Shown here in pieces: positions 1 to 8,390 of a stretch of DNA of 64,000 nt. Below the pieces are notes generated by a model. It saw only the letters and a program-made list of their open reading frames with translations. It did no database searches and had not been told where the DNA came from. Position 1 is the stretch's first letter. Each line of letters begins with the position of its first letter. The position numbers and the translations under genes were made by a program. The stretch comes from UBA1757 sp045627385 (GTDB taxonomy: Bacteria > Bacteroidota > Bacteroidia > Bacteroidales > UBA1402): assembly GCA_045627385.1 (NCBI GenBank), contig JAZQNO010000013.1, forward strand, positions 62,001-126,000, written 5' to 3'.

Positions 1-1
1 C

Positions 2-1024
2 ATTGTCCGCACCGTCGCCGAAAACAAGCGCGTGGCTGAACTTGACACAGAACTGAAGGTGCTGTTGAAGCGATGGGACGACATGATGCTTCGCATGCAG
101 GCCGACACCGCCAAATCGCCCCGTCTGGTCTACGAAGAGACCAGCCGCACGGTGGTGATGTTGCGCGATCTGCTGAACGCCTCCTTCGAGCACATCCATG
201 TCAACGACCACAACACTTATGAAGAAATCAGGGATTATGTGACGCTCATCATGCCCGAAAAGGCCGAAATCGTCAAGGAATACGTCAACGAAATTCCCAT
301 TTTCGATCATTTCGGCATCACCAAGCAGGTGAAATCGGGTCTGGGCAGAGTGGTATCCATCCGCAGCGGGGCCTATCTGGTCATCGACCACACCGAAGCC
401 ATGCATGTGATAGATGTCAACAGCGGCAACCGTATGAAACCGAAAGAAGGCGGTCAGGAAACCAATGCTTTCGATGTCAATATGATGGCTGCCGAAGAGA
501 TTGCCCGCCAGTTGCGGCTTCGCGATATGGGCGGCATCATCGTCGTTGACTTCATCGACATGAACGAAGGTGAGAACCGTCAGAAACTGTTCGATCATCT
601 CCGCGAGCTGATGTCGACCGACCGCGCAAAGCACAACATTCTGCCGCTCAGCAAGTTTTGCCTTATGCAAATCACCCGTCAGAGGGTGCGTCCCCAGACC
701 TTCATCCAAACCAACGAGGTTTGTCCGGTCTGCTTCGGCAAAGGCGAAATCCGTCCTTCCATTCTGTTTACGGACACTTTGGAAAACAAGATCGGCTACG
801 TATCCCAACAGTTGAAACTGAAGAAATGCACTTTGAGAGTCCATCCGTACGTGGCGGCATACATTGAAAAGGGAGGCCTGTTCTCCCTGAAATGCAAATG
901 GCGCATGAAGTATGGTTTCGGTTTGAGAATCGTCCCCTCCCAAGCTCTCGGCTATCTGGAATATACATTCCTCGATTCGCACGGCCGGGAAATCGACATG
1001 AAGGAAGAAATCGAACTGAAATGA
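2..1024 (+). CDS. rng: Ribonuclease G (RNase E/G family), 5'-truncated by window edge
   Basis: Single-strand-specific endoribonuclease of RNA processing and decay, acting in the cytoplasm. The reading frame is open from base 2, so the N-terminus, including most of the S1 domain, lies outside the window; the GTG at 32 is internal. About 340 residues are visible. The catalytic-core signature VIDVNSG is near visible residues 136-142, followed by GGIIVVDFIDM. SKFCLMQITRQRVRP is the typical family segment, and CPVC near 241-244 is the zinc-link cysteine motif that joins subunits. No long C-terminal scaffold region follows, which favours RNase G over RNase E. It is followed directly by a strong hairpin shared with the convergent acyl-CoA ligase gene. 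Confidence 0.93.
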   Translation: MVRTVAENKRVAELDTELKVLLKRWDDMMLRMQADTAKSPRLVYEETSRTVVMLRDLLNASFEHIHVNDHNTYEEIRDYVTLIMPEKAEIVKEYVNEIPIFDHFGITKQVKSGLGRVVSIRSGAYLVIDHTEAMHVIDVNSGNRMKPKEGGQETNAFDVNMMAAEEIARQLRLRDMGGIIVVDFIDMNEGENRQKLFDHLRELMSTDRAKHNILPLSKFCLMQITRQRVRPQTFIQTNEVCPVCFGKGEIRPSILFTDTLENKIGYVSQQLKLKKCTLRVHPYVAAYIEKGGLFSLKCKWRMKYGFGLRIVPSQALGYLEYTFLDSHGREIDMKEEIELK

Positions 1025-1068
1025 AACCGGCGCCTGCAGCGGGGTTCCCCGCGAGCCGAACCTGAAAG

Positions 1069-1113
1069 TGTGGCCCCCGGAAGTCTGAAAGACTTCCGGG
1101 GGCCACAAGTTTT
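1069..1113. terminator. Bidirectional intrinsic terminator
   Basis: A 17-bp perfect stem (1069-1085 with 1091-1107) and a 5-nt loop are followed by a short T-rich tract. It lies between the convergent rng and acyl-CoA ligase genes and can serve both. Confidence 0.85.
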
Positions 1114-1163
1114 CAAGCGACAGGCTTCGATTCAGGCGACGGACAGCACAGTCCGCGCGTACC

Positions 1164-2927
1164 TCAGCCCACCGAGTAAAGCTGCTCTATTTCCTTGGCG
1201 TAGCGCTCCGTCACCACTTTGCGCTTGATTTTCAGCGTAGGAGTGAGAATGCCGTTGGCCTGCGTCCAATCGTCGCTGACCAGATGGAAACGTTTCACTT
1301 TTTCGTAATTGGCGAATTCCAGGTTGCAGTCGTTGATCTCCTTCTGGAAAAGTTCCATCACGCCGGGCTGGGCAAACCACTTGGCCTTGTCGGCCGACAC
1401 CGGAATGCCGTTCTTCTGGCAGTAGGCCGTCAGATTGGAGAGATCGGGAACGATGAAAGCCGTCGGGTAGGGACGTCCGTCGCCCACCACCAGCGAATTC
1501 TCGATATAAGGCGACTGGTTGAGCGCCTCTTCCAAGAGGAAAGGATTGACATACTTGCCCAAAGATGTCTTGAAAATCTGTTTCAGACGGCCTGTGATGA
1601 CCAGCAGACCATCCTGAGTGAAATGGCCGGTGTCACCCGTGTGGAACCAACCCTCCCGGTCAATGACTTCGGCCGTCAGTTCGGGAGCCTTGTAATAGCC
1701 CATCATGACATTGCGCCCCCTGCAGACAATTTCACCTTCTTCCGTCATCTTTATCTCCACGCCGGGCAAAGCGGGACCGACCGTTCCCTCACGGCGCTGG
1801 TCGCGTCGGCTGACGGCGATGACAGGAGCGGTTTCGCTCAGACCGTACCCTTCGAAAACGGGCATCTTGATGGCGTTGAAAAACGCAGACTGCTCCTTCT
1901 GAATGGCGGCGCCTCCCGATACGACAATGTCGAAATTACCACCGATGGCCTCACGCCACTTGCTGTACACCATACGGTCGAAAAACTTGTACTTCAGCGT
2001 GTAGATGGGGCCGTTCCCGTCCATACGGTAACGCTTGGCGTGTTCGAAAGCCTTGTAGTACAACCATTTGGAAAGACCTTTCTGATTTTTCCCGGCCGCG
2101 TAGAGACGCGTGTAGAATTTCTCCATCACGCGCGGAACCGATGTCATCATCGTCGGCTGGACAGCCTTGATGTCGTCGGCTATCGTGCCCATGTTTTCGG
2201 CGTAGTAGACCGACATGCCCAGATACTGGTACATGTAATCGAGCAGCCGTTCGTAGGCATGGCAGAGCGGCAGAAAACTCAAAGCCCTGTTGCTCCATCG
2301 GGCAGGCGTGTCCTGAATGCCCATGATCTGGAAGACGATGTTGTCGTGCGAAATCATCACACCTTTGGGCGTGCCGGTGCTGCCCGACGTGTAGATGATG
2401 CTGGCTAGATCGTCCGGGCTGATGGAATCCTTGATAGCCTGCAGTCCGGCTTCGTCGGGATGCTGTTCACCCAAGCGGCAGATGTCTTCCATCGAAAGGC
2501 AGTCTTCGCAGGGATTCAGCGTGAAGAAGCGTTTGAAATCGGGCATTCCGTCGGTGATGGGCCGCAGGTTGCGGACCAAGCGGTTGTTGTCGGTGAAAAT
2601 GTATTCGATGTCCGCGTGGGGCAGGATGAACTCGTAGTCGTTCTGGCTGATGGTCGTGTAGATGGGCACCACCACGGCACCGACCTGCATGATGGCCATA
2701 TCCCAGAAATTCCATTCGGGGCGGTTGCTGCAGATGAGACCGATCTTGCAGCCTTTTCCGATACCCATCGACATGAGCGCATAGCTGATGAGCCGCACCT
2801 TCTGTGCATATTCCTTTGCGCTGTAGCCGACCCACTGACGGTTGACTTTGCCGGCCAATGCGGTTTCCTGGTCCGGATATTTCTCCACATAATGGTCGAC
2901 CAGATCGAATAGTCGGGTTACTTCCAT
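1164..2927 (-). CDS. Long-chain acyl-CoA synthetase (AMP-forming)
   Basis: 587-residue ANL-superfamily enzyme that activates fatty acids with ATP and CoA through an acyl-adenylate. The phosphate-binding loop IIYTSGSTGTPKG is present, as are the YGLSE adenine motif and the GWFHTGDTG and GRLKQIFKTSLGKYVNP motifs of the hinge and C-terminal lid. The start is taken at ATG 2927, giving MEVTRLFDLV as in relatives; the frame is open upstream but codes no family sequence there. The start overlaps the stop of the upstream CYTH gene by 10 bp, so the two are probably co-transcribed. The exact chain-length preference cannot be told from the sequence. Resembles FadD15/FAA1-type ligases. Confidence 0.92.
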   Translation of the reverse strand: MEVTRLFDLVDHYVEKYPDQETALAGKVNRQWVGYSAKEYAQKVRLISYALMSMGIGKGCKIGLICSNRPEWNFWDMAIMQVGAVVVPIYTTISQNDYEFILPHADIEYIFTDNNRLVRNLRPITDGMPDFKRFFTLNPCEDCLSMEDICRLGEQHPDEAGLQAIKDSISPDDLASIIYTSGSTGTPKGVMISHDNIVFQIMGIQDTPARWSNRALSFLPLCHAYERLLDYMYQYLGMSVYYAENMGTIADDIKAVQPTMMTSVPRVMEKFYTRLYAAGKNQKGLSKWLYYKAFEHAKRYRMDGNGPIYTLKYKFFDRMVYSKWREAIGGNFDIVVSGGAAIQKEQSAFFNAIKMPVFEGYGLSETAPVIAVSRRDQRREGTVGPALPGVEIKMTEEGEIVCRGRNVMMGYYKAPELTAEVIDREGWFHTGDTGHFTQDGLLVITGRLKQIFKTSLGKYVNPFLLEEALNQSPYIENSLVVGDGRPYPTAFIVPDLSNLTAYCQKNGIPVSADKAKWFAQPGVMELFQKEINDCNLEFANYEKVKRFHLVSDDWTQANGILTPTLKIKRKVVTERYAKEIEQLYSVG

Positions 2928-3394
2928 AGAGAATAAGGTGTTAGGATTAAATTGGAATTGTAGTAGCGCGCATCTCCGCTCACTTCTTCGCCCAGCCAGT
3001 CGGGCCGATCGAAGGGCGTAACGGCATCGGGCAACTCGATTTCGGCCACGATCAGACCTTCGTTTTCGCCGTGGAAAACGTCGACTTCCCAAGTCAGCTG
3101 ACCGGAACCGGGAATCAGATGGCGCTCCTTTTCAATTTTGCCTTCCTTGCAGGTCGAGAGCAGAAGCAGCGCTTCCTCTTCGGTCAGCTCCTTCTCCCAT
3201 TCGAAGCGGCTCAAACCGTCCGACATCACCGGGCCCTTGAGCGTGAGGATACCTTTGCCACGGCAAAGTCTCACGCGCACCGTCTTGCCTTTTTCGTGAC
3301 AGAAATAGGCTTGGGCAATGGCGTAACTCTCGTGAGGCTTCGACAGGAATGCCGTGTCTTTGACCAGAAATTTGCGCTCGGTTTCAATAGCCAT
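2918..3394 (-). CDS. CYTH domain protein (class IV adenylate cyclase / triphosphatase fold)
   Basis: 158 residues starting MAIETERKFLVK. The N-terminal ETERKF is the ExExK signature of CYTH triphosphate tunnel proteins, whose members hydrolyse tripolyphosphate or thiamine triphosphate or cyclise ATP. Further charged strands typical of the tunnel follow, such as VRVRLCRGKGILTLKG. The single-domain bacterial form usually acts as an inorganic triphosphatase, but substrate cannot be decided here. The start at 3394 is chosen because the family begins right at the ExExK strand; an upstream in-frame ATG would add eight unrelated residues. Its 3' end overlaps the acyl-CoA ligase start. Confidence 0.85.
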   Translation of the reverse strand: MAIETERKFLVKDTAFLSKPHESYAIAQAYFCHEKGKTVRVRLCRGKGILTLKGPVMSDGLSRFEWEKELTEEEALLLLSTCKEGKIEKERHLIPGSGQLTWEVDVFHGENEGLIVAEIELPDAVTPFDRPDWLGEEVSGDARYYNSNLILTPYSLWK

Positions 3395-3406
3395 ATCAAG
3401 AAAAGC

Positions 3407-3434
3407 AAAAAAGGGCATTGATTGCTCAACACCC
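3407..3434 (-). terminator. Intrinsic terminator downstream of DUF3127 gene
   Basis: Read on the minus strand, a 9-bp stem with two wobble pairs (3434-3426 with 3421-3413) is followed by six T. It separates the DUF3127 gene from the CYTH gene. Confidence 0.6.
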
Positions 3435-3483
3435 TTTTAGGTAAATCGTTGTAGTGCCAGAGTTCCGCATAAGAAGGAATCCG

Positions 3484-3867
3484 TCAGAACGGCAGATCGT
3501 CTGCAGATTCGTCTTTCAGGTCGGCGGAAGAGGCGGTAGTAGGAGCGGCCGGAGCGAACGTTTGGGCGGTAGCGGCGGGTGCAGCCTGTTGAGGCATGTC
3601 GGAAGCCTTGTCGACCTTCCATGCGACGACATCCGTGTAGTAGCGGCCGTTGTATTCGCGGCTCAGAACATCGACGGAAATGACCACTTCTTCATCGATC
3701 TCCAGAGGATACTTGTCGACATTGTCGTTGCGCAGGCTGAAACATACGGTCTTGGGAAACCGATCTCCGTATTCGAGAAGATACTCCTGACGTTTCCAGC
3801 TGCCGCCGTTGCGGCTTTCACCGCTCTGAAGAGACAGTTTTTTAAGGATTTTACCTTTGATTTCCAT
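3484..3867 (-). CDS. DUF3127 protein with SSB-like acidic tail
   Basis: 127 residues. The first 85 match the DUF3127 family of Bacteroidetes (starting MEIKGKILKKL, with KRQEYLLEYGDRFPKTVCF and NGRYYTDVVAWKV), a small beta-rich domain that looks like an OB fold. A low-complexity Ala/Thr/Pro linker follows, then the end ESADDLPF. That acidic DDLPF end is the same kind of tip that bacterial SSB uses to recruit repair and replication proteins. I infer a single-stranded nucleic-acid-binding role; the family function is not established. It has its own terminator downstream, with tRNA-Ser immediately upstream on the same strand. Confidence 0.8.
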   Translation of the reverse strand: MEIKGKILKKLSLQSGESRNGGSWKRQEYLLEYGDRFPKTVCFSLRNDNVDKYPLEIDEEVVISVDVLSREYNGRYYTDVVAWKVDKASDMPQQAAPAATAQTFAPAAPTTASSADLKDESADDLPF

Positions 3868-3892
3868 ATAAATGCCTTTTTGTAGGTTTTGT

Positions 3893-3980
3893 TGGCGGAG
3901 GAAGAGGGATTCGAACCCCCGGAACCTCGCAGTTCAACGGTTTTCAAGACCGCCGCAATCGACCACTCTGCCATCCCTCC
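3893..3980 (-). tRNA. tRNA-Ser (anticodon UGA)
   Basis: 88 nt including an encoded CCA. The 7-bp acceptor stem pairs GGAGGGA with TTCCTCC, the discriminator is G, the anticodon loop is CTTGAAA (anticodon TGA), there is a long variable arm, and the T loop is TTCGAAT. A class II tRNA reading UCN serine codons. Confidence 0.97.
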
Positions 3981-4025
3981 AAGAAGAAGCCGGAACGGCG
4001 GTCAAACCGTTCCGACTTTTCCGTC

Positions 4026-4574
4026 TTATTCAGCTGATTCTGCAGCGGGAGCGGCTTCCTCGGCGGGAGCTTCGGCGGCGGCTTCAGCCTGAGCGGCTTC
4101 TTCAGCGGCCTTCTTTTCGGCCAGCTTCTGAGCGACAGCTTCGGCTTTCGCTTTGTGAGCGGCTTCTTCGGCTTCCTTGCGGGCTTTGGCCTTGGCGCGC
4201 TCGGCATCTCTCAGTGAAGAGAGCGTGTTGTTGAGAGCGGCGGCTTTGCTCTGTTTCCAAGCCTCGAATTTCTTTTCAGCTTCTTCCTGAGTGAAAGCAC
4301 CCTTGGCGACACCGCCCTGGAGATGCTTCATCAGCATCACGCCTTCGCGCGAAAGAATGTTGCGGACGGTGTCAGAGGGCTGAGCGCCGCAGTTGAGCCA
4401 ATACAAAGCACGTTCGAAATTCAAATCTACTGTAGCAGGATTAGTGTTCGGATTGTACGAACCCAATCTTTCAATAAATTTACCATCTCGTGGTGCCCTG
4501 CTGTCGGCTGCAACAATGTAGTAGAAAGCATAGCCCTTGTGGCCATGTCTCTGCAGTCTGATTTTTGTTGCCAT
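4026..4574 (-). CDS. rpsP: 30S ribosomal protein S16 with long Ala/Glu-rich C-terminal extension
   Basis: Small-subunit protein S16, beginning MATKIRLQRHGHKGYAFYYIV with SRAPRDGKFIERLGSYNP. The usual core ends near residue 85-110. This protein is 182 residues long because of a charged helical Lys/Arg/Glu stretch and an Ala/Glu/Pro tail. C-terminal extensions of this kind are usual for S16 in Bacteroidetes, so it is not a frameshift or fusion. It is a single-gene unit, unlike the rpsP-rimM-trmD operon of proteobacteria. A TAnnTTTG element lies 38 bp upstream. Confidence 0.95.
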   Translation of the reverse strand: MATKIRLQRHGHKGYAFYYIVAADSRAPRDGKFIERLGSYNPNTNPATVDLNFERALYWLNCGAQPSDTVRNILSREGVMLMKHLQGGVAKGAFTQEEAEKKFEAWKQSKAAALNNTLSSLRDAERAKAKARKEAEEAAHKAKAEAVAQKLAEKKAAEEAAQAEAAAEAPAEEAAPAAESAE

Positions 4575-4611
4575 TTTCTTTAAATTTAAAAGGTTGTTGC
4601 ATTAGCGGGTG

Positions 4612-4638
4612 CAAAGGTAGCAAAAAACTTATACCCAA
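4612..4638 (-). promoter_or_regulatory. Probable rpsP promoter
   Basis: On the minus strand, TACCTTTG (4619-4612) matches the Bacteroidetes -7 consensus TAnnTTTG. A TTG lies 16 bp further up at 4638-4636, a shorter spacing than usual. Confidence 0.5.
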
Positions 4639-4803
4639 GATGTTTTTTAATGAATTTTTTTTCAAAATAATTGTCTTTCCGGCTTTTCGTTTACCCACAG
4701 ACTTTTTATCTTTGTCCAAAAGGTGAAAGACCGTCTGCCCCCTATATGTAAATAGGAGCGGTAAATTTCGCTTAACAATTAATTAAAATTAACCCTCCGA
4801 CTC

Positions 4804-4834
4804 TTGCAGAGAGAAAGGGAAGCCTCTATATTTG
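4804..4834 (+). promoter_or_regulatory. recA promoter
   Basis: TTG at 4804-4806, a 20-bp spacer and TATATTTG at 4827-4834 fit the Bacteroidetes -33/-7 promoter. Transcription would start near 4840, about 28 bp before the recA ATG. No obvious LexA-type palindrome overlaps it. Confidence 0.75.
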
Positions 4835-4867
4835 CGTCGAAACAATAACAACAAACAACCGATACGT

Positions 4868-5938
4868 ATGGCAAAGCAGAATTTACAGGAAAATGCCGCT
4901 CAAAACGCGGCTCAGAAACCGTCACCCTCGGCCGAGAAACTGAAGGCCCTGCAGATGGCGATGGAAAAAATCGAAAAGAATTACGGCAAGGGCTCCATCA
5001 TGAAGATGGGCGACGACAAAGTCGAAGACGTGCCCGTCATTTCAACCGGTTCGGTGGCCCTCAACCTGGCCTTGGGCGTGGGCGGTTATCCGCGCGGCCG
5101 CATCATCGAAATCTACGGTCCCGAATCGTCCGGAAAGACCACTTTGGCCATCCATGCTATTGCCGAGGCTCAGAAGCAGGGCGGAATCGCCGCCTTCATC
5201 GATGCGGAACACGCCTTCGACCGTTTCTATGCCGAAAAACTGGGTGTGGATGTGGAAAACCTCTGGATTTCACAGCCCGACTGCGGTGAGCAGGCCCTGG
5301 AAATCGCCGACCAGCTCATCCGTTCCTCCGCGGTGGACATCGTGGTGGTCGACTCGGTCGCCGCTCTGACGCCGAAAGCCGAACTGGAAGGCGACATGGG
5401 CGACAACAAGGTTGGTCTCCAGGCCCGTCTGATGTCTCAGGCCCTGCGCAAACTCACGGCCACCGTGAGCAAGACCAACACCACCTGCATCTTCATCAAC
5501 CAGTTGCGCGAGAAGATCGGCGTGATGTTCGGCAATCCCGAAACCACCACCGGCGGCAACGCCCTCAAGTTCTACGCCTCGGTCCGTCTGGACATCCGCC
5601 GCATCGGCCAGCTCAAGGACGGCGAGGAAGTCATCGGCAGCCAGACCCGCGTCAAAGTGGTCAAGAACAAAGTGGCGCCTCCCTTCCGCAAAGCCGAATT
5701 CGACATCATGTACGGCGAAGGCATTTCCAAAACCGGCGAACTGGTCGACATCTCGGTCGAACTGGGCATCATGAAGAAGAGCGGTTCGTGGTATTCCTAC
5801 AAGGATGCCAAATTGGCCCAAGGCCGCGAGTCCGCCAAGGAGATCCTGCGTGACAATCCCGAATTGGCCGAGGAAATCGAACAGGCCATCTACGACGCTA
5901 TCAAAAACAAAGGCATATCCGAAGAAGAAAACGCGTAA
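4868..5938 (+). CDS. recA: Recombinase RecA
   Basis: 356-residue DNA strand-exchange ATPase, central to homologous recombination and the DNA-damage response. Walker A is GPESSGKTT, Walker B is the VVVDSVAAL strand, and the L2 region contains NQLREKIGVMFGNPETTTGG. The C-terminus is acidic. The start at 4868 (MAKQNLQEN) is preferred over an upstream in-frame ATG at 4832, because the latter sits inside the promoter -7 element. A small conserved gene follows after only 2 bp, so the two are co-transcribed. Confidence 0.98.
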   Translation: MAKQNLQENAAQNAAQKPSPSAEKLKALQMAMEKIEKNYGKGSIMKMGDDKVEDVPVISTGSVALNLALGVGGYPRGRIIEIYGPESSGKTTLAIHAIAEAQKQGGIAAFIDAEHAFDRFYAEKLGVDVENLWISQPDCGEQALEIADQLIRSSAVDIVVVDSVAALTPKAELEGDMGDNKVGLQARLMSQALRKLTATVSKTNTTCIFINQLREKIGVMFGNPETTTGGNALKFYASVRLDIRRIGQLKDGEEVIGSQTRVKVVKNKVAPPFRKAEFDIMYGEGISKTGELVDISVELGIMKKSGSWYSYKDAKLAQGRESAKEILRDNPELAEEIEQAIYDAIKNKGISEEENA

Positions 5939-5940
5939 TT

Positions 5941-6261
5941 ATGGAAAAAGATCCCATCGAGTATGACGACGAGAAAGCGATCGCTTTCATCCGCAATCAG
6001 GTCCCTCAGGAAATGAAGGAAAAGCTGGCAGACGATGACGTATGCTATTATCTGCTGGACTGCATCTACGACTATTACGAATCGAAAGGCTATCTCAACG
6101 AAGAAAGCGACGACGAAGTCGACGTGGACATCGACGATCTGACGGCCTTCGTCGTGAAGGGCGCCAAGAAGGAAAACCTCAAACTGACCCAGGAAGAGAT
6201 CGGCTTCTTCGTAGATGCCGAAATCGATTATTGCGACCAGTTGGGCGTCTTCGTCGACTGA
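5941..6261 (+). CDS. Small acidic conserved protein in recA operon
   Basis: 106 residues, strongly acidic, with a run of Asp/Glu/Val (ESDDEVDVDIDDL) in the middle and several Tyr/Cys residues (CYYLLDCIYDYYESKGY). There is no signal peptide or membrane segment, so it is cytosolic. I recognise no named domain. It starts 2 bp after the recA stop and is followed by a strong terminator, so its expression is tied to recA. A role linked to RecA is inferred from position only. Confidence 0.8.
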   Translation: MEKDPIEYDDEKAIAFIRNQVPQEMKEKLADDDVCYYLLDCIYDYYESKGYLNEESDDEVDVDIDDLTAFVVKGAKKENLKLTQEEIGFFVDAEIDYCDQLGVFVD

Positions 6262-6287
6262 GGCTTTCGGTCACCCCCAAAAAAGAA

Positions 6288-6324
6288 GGGCATCCGCTTC
6301 GTCAAGGAAGCGGATGCCCTTTCT
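6288..6324. terminator. Bidirectional intrinsic terminator
   Basis: A 13-bp perfect stem (GGGCATCCGCTTC with its complement, 6288-6300 and 6307-6319) is flanked by A-rich sequence on the left and TTTCT on the right. It ends the recA operon and, on the other strand, the nusB-to-DUF5606 operon. Confidence 0.88.
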
Positions 6325-6358
6325 GTTCGGCCGGATGCGCTTGTCCGGCGACAATTCC

Positions 6359-6778
6359 TTATTCGGCTTTCTTCTCTTCTTCGGCCTTTTCATCCGAAAA
6401 ATCGTCGTTGCCGCTCTTTACCAGCAGGTTGTACCACTGGATGAGTTTGCGGATATCGGAGTGGCGGACGCGGTCTCGGTCGTAAGTGGGGAGCACTTTC
6501 TCCATGAAAGCTGCCAGTTCGTCTTCGCTGGCTTTCTTGTGGTCGATTTCCACCGGACCTTGGAACTGGGTCTTGATGGATTCGAAGACCTGGTTGAGGG
6601 GCTTTTCATCTTCGTCGGTATACATGGCGATTTCTCCCAGAGAAACGATTTTGTCGCGCTGGTAGGTGGGCATGCGTTTGCCGTCGATGAGCGATTCGAC
6701 GATCAGCATATGGTTGCCTTGCGAGATGAGCTTGTACAAGCCGGGTTTGCCGGAGATGGCAAGAATTTTCTTCAACAT
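6359..6778 (-). CDS. DUF5606 protein
   Basis: 139 residues, starting MLKKILAISGKPGLYKLISQG, which matches the N-terminal signature of DUF5606, a family confined to Bacteroidetes and of unknown function. The N-terminal 70 residues look like a compact beta-barrel (SH3-like); the rest is helical and ends in a Lys/Glu-rich tail. Its start overlaps the end of coaE by 7 bp, so it is the last gene of the nusB-yajC-ybbR-coaE operon. Confidence 0.85.
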   Translation of the reverse strand: MLKKILAISGKPGLYKLISQGNHMLIVESLIDGKRMPTYQRDKIVSLGEIAMYTDEDEKPLNQVFESIKTQFQGPVEIDHKKASEDELAAFMEKVLPTYDRDRVRHSDIRKLIQWYNLLVKSGNDDFSDEKAEEEKKAE

Positions 6779-7386
6779 GATGTTTGAACGGGTTTATGGG
6801 TTAATACTTCAATGATATGTTCAATCTGAGGAATGAGCGGAAGGGCGCCGCCGTTGTCGACCTGATGGTCGGCCTTTGAGGCCAGTGCCTCGGGACTCTG
6901 CTGGCGCCGCATGCGTTGGCGTACTTCTTCGGGCCGCAGACCGCTGCGCCGTCCGACACGTTCGATGCAGACCTCTTCCGGCGCACTGACCGCAATGACG
7001 CTGTCGAAGCGGATGTCGAGCTGACGGTCCGTCAGAATGGCGCTTTCAAACAAGACCATCGACGCCCCTTTCCGGCTTTGCCCATCGGCCCATGACAGGA
7101 AATGGCGCACCAGGGCAGGGTGGGCGACCGCTTCCAGTTGCCGCAGCGCCTGCGTGTCTTGAAAAACGATGCCGGCCAAAGCCGCGCGGTCCAGCCGCTG
7201 TTGCGGACCTTTGAATATATCCTTTCCAAACAGACGCCGCATTTCATCTTTCAGCGCGTCGTCCGAGTCGTAGAGCGCCTTCATCTGCGAGTCTGAGTCG
7301 TAGACAGGGTAGCCGTATGTCTGAAACAGCTTGGCGACAGTCGATTTGCCGCAGCCGATACCTCCGGTCAGTCCAACGATCAGCAT
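6772..7386 (-). CDS. coaE: Dephospho-CoA kinase
   Basis: 204 residues. Catalyses the last step of coenzyme A synthesis, ATP-dependent phosphorylation of the 3'-OH of dephospho-CoA. The P-loop GLTGGIGCGKST is at residues 5-16, then YDSDSQMKALYD (substrate Asp region) and a lid with RVGRRSGL. Length is normal for the family. It lies 5 bp downstream of the YbbR-like gene and overlaps the DUF5606 gene, so it is translationally coupled within an operon. Confidence 0.96.
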   Translation of the reverse strand: MLIVGLTGGIGCGKSTVAKLFQTYGYPVYDSDSQMKALYDSDDALKDEMRRLFGKDIFKGPQQRLDRAALAGIVFQDTQALRQLEAVAHPALVRHFLSWADGQSRKGASMVLFESAILTDRQLDIRFDSVIAVSAPEEVCIERVGRRSGLRPEEVRQRMRRQQSPEALASKADHQVDNGGALPLIPQIEHIIEVLTHKPVQTSC

Positions 7387-7391
7387 GGGAA

Positions 7392-8381
7392 TCAGCGTTT
7401 TTCGATGAGGCAGTCGACCTTTTCAGGCCGGATGCGGATGTTGCGCGCCTGTTCGGGAAATCTTTCCATCAGCACAGGCTGCAACTCGTTCGGCGACTGG
7501 CGGAGAGCCTCGTAATCGATGCAGAGGCTGAAATCTTCGACACGCAGTCCGCTGTAATATTTTTCAGCTATGAGAAACGTCACCTGAACCTGCTGGGGAA
7601 AGGCGTGAAGCTGTATGCCGTCCGGAAAATTCTTCCCTCCGACGGGCACGCTCATAGTGCATTCCGTGTAGGCTTCCGATGTCAGGCAGACCAAGACGCC
7701 CGGCTGGGACAACTGTCCGCCTTCGATGGCTTTCAGTTTGACTGTCAGCTCCATCGTGTCTTTCAGCTCTTTCACGCTGAGGTGTTCCGTCTCGACCGCG
7801 TCCAGATTCTCCAAAATGGCTGGGGGTGCGTATACGGTCACCGTGGACGGCGTGACGATCGGTTCGTGCGTGAGCGTGTACTGCTCGGCCAACTGGATGT
7901 CGGCCTCCAGGCGCACAGGCACCTCCTTGCGCTCCTTTTCCACGAAATAAACCAGTATGCTGTCGGGCGAAATGCGCAGAATCTGCGAACTGGGTTTCAG
8001 CTTGGAAGACAGACGGCCCTCGTAGAAGGAGAGCGGTATGTGTCCGATGCCGTCGCGCGAGCGCCAGACCATCAGGTCGATGTCCATGGCCAGCGACTTG
8101 CGCATGAGCGAATAGCGGGCCAGCACGCTGCCTTTGTCGTGAATCGTCACGCGAGCCTTGGCGGGCAGGTCATTGACAATGGTGATGCTGTCGGGAACAG
8201 CCGAGTATCTTACGGGTATGTTGAAAGAACCGTCCTTTTCGGTCTGTGCGTCCTGAAGGAACCACGCCAGAGCGGCGAGCGCCAGGAAAAACAGAAACGA
8301 CAGCAACTCGCGATTGCTGGACAGACGCAGAAAATCGGCAAGACCTCTGAAGCCTTGCCGTATGTTTTTCCAAAAACCCAT
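7392..8381 (-). CDS. YbbR/CdaR-like domain protein
   Basis: 329 residues. One membrane helix near residues 27-43 (LLSFLFFLALAALAWFLQ) is followed by a long beta-rich extracytoplasmic part with repeated YbbR-like units, for example VPVRYSAVPDS and VTVYAPPAILENLDAVETE. In Firmicutes YbbR (CdaR) regulates the diadenylate cyclase CdaA. Here the gene is embedded between yajC and coaE with no cyclase next to it, so that role is not shown. It is probably an inner-membrane protein facing the periplasm. Confidence 0.82.
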   Translation of the reverse strand: MGFWKNIRQGFRGLADFLRLSSNRELLSFLFFLALAALAWFLQDAQTEKDGSFNIPVRYSAVPDSITIVNDLPAKARVTIHDKGSVLARYSLMRKSLAMDIDLMVWRSRDGIGHIPLSFYEGRLSSKLKPSSQILRISPDSILVYFVEKERKEVPVRLEADIQLAEQYTLTHEPIVTPSTVTVYAPPAILENLDAVETEHLSVKELKDTMELTVKLKAIEGGQLSQPGVLVCLTSEAYTECTMSVPVGGKNFPDGIQLHAFPQQVQVTFLIAEKYYSGLRVEDFSLCIDYEALRQSPNELQPVLMERFPEQARNIRIRPEKVDCLIEKR

Positions 8382-8390
8382 GGGAACGGA

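Noticed and set aside
4026..4574. S16 C-terminal extension as a frameshift or fusion
   Set aside because: The frame is continuous, and long Ala/Glu-rich S16 tails are usual in Bacteroidetes.
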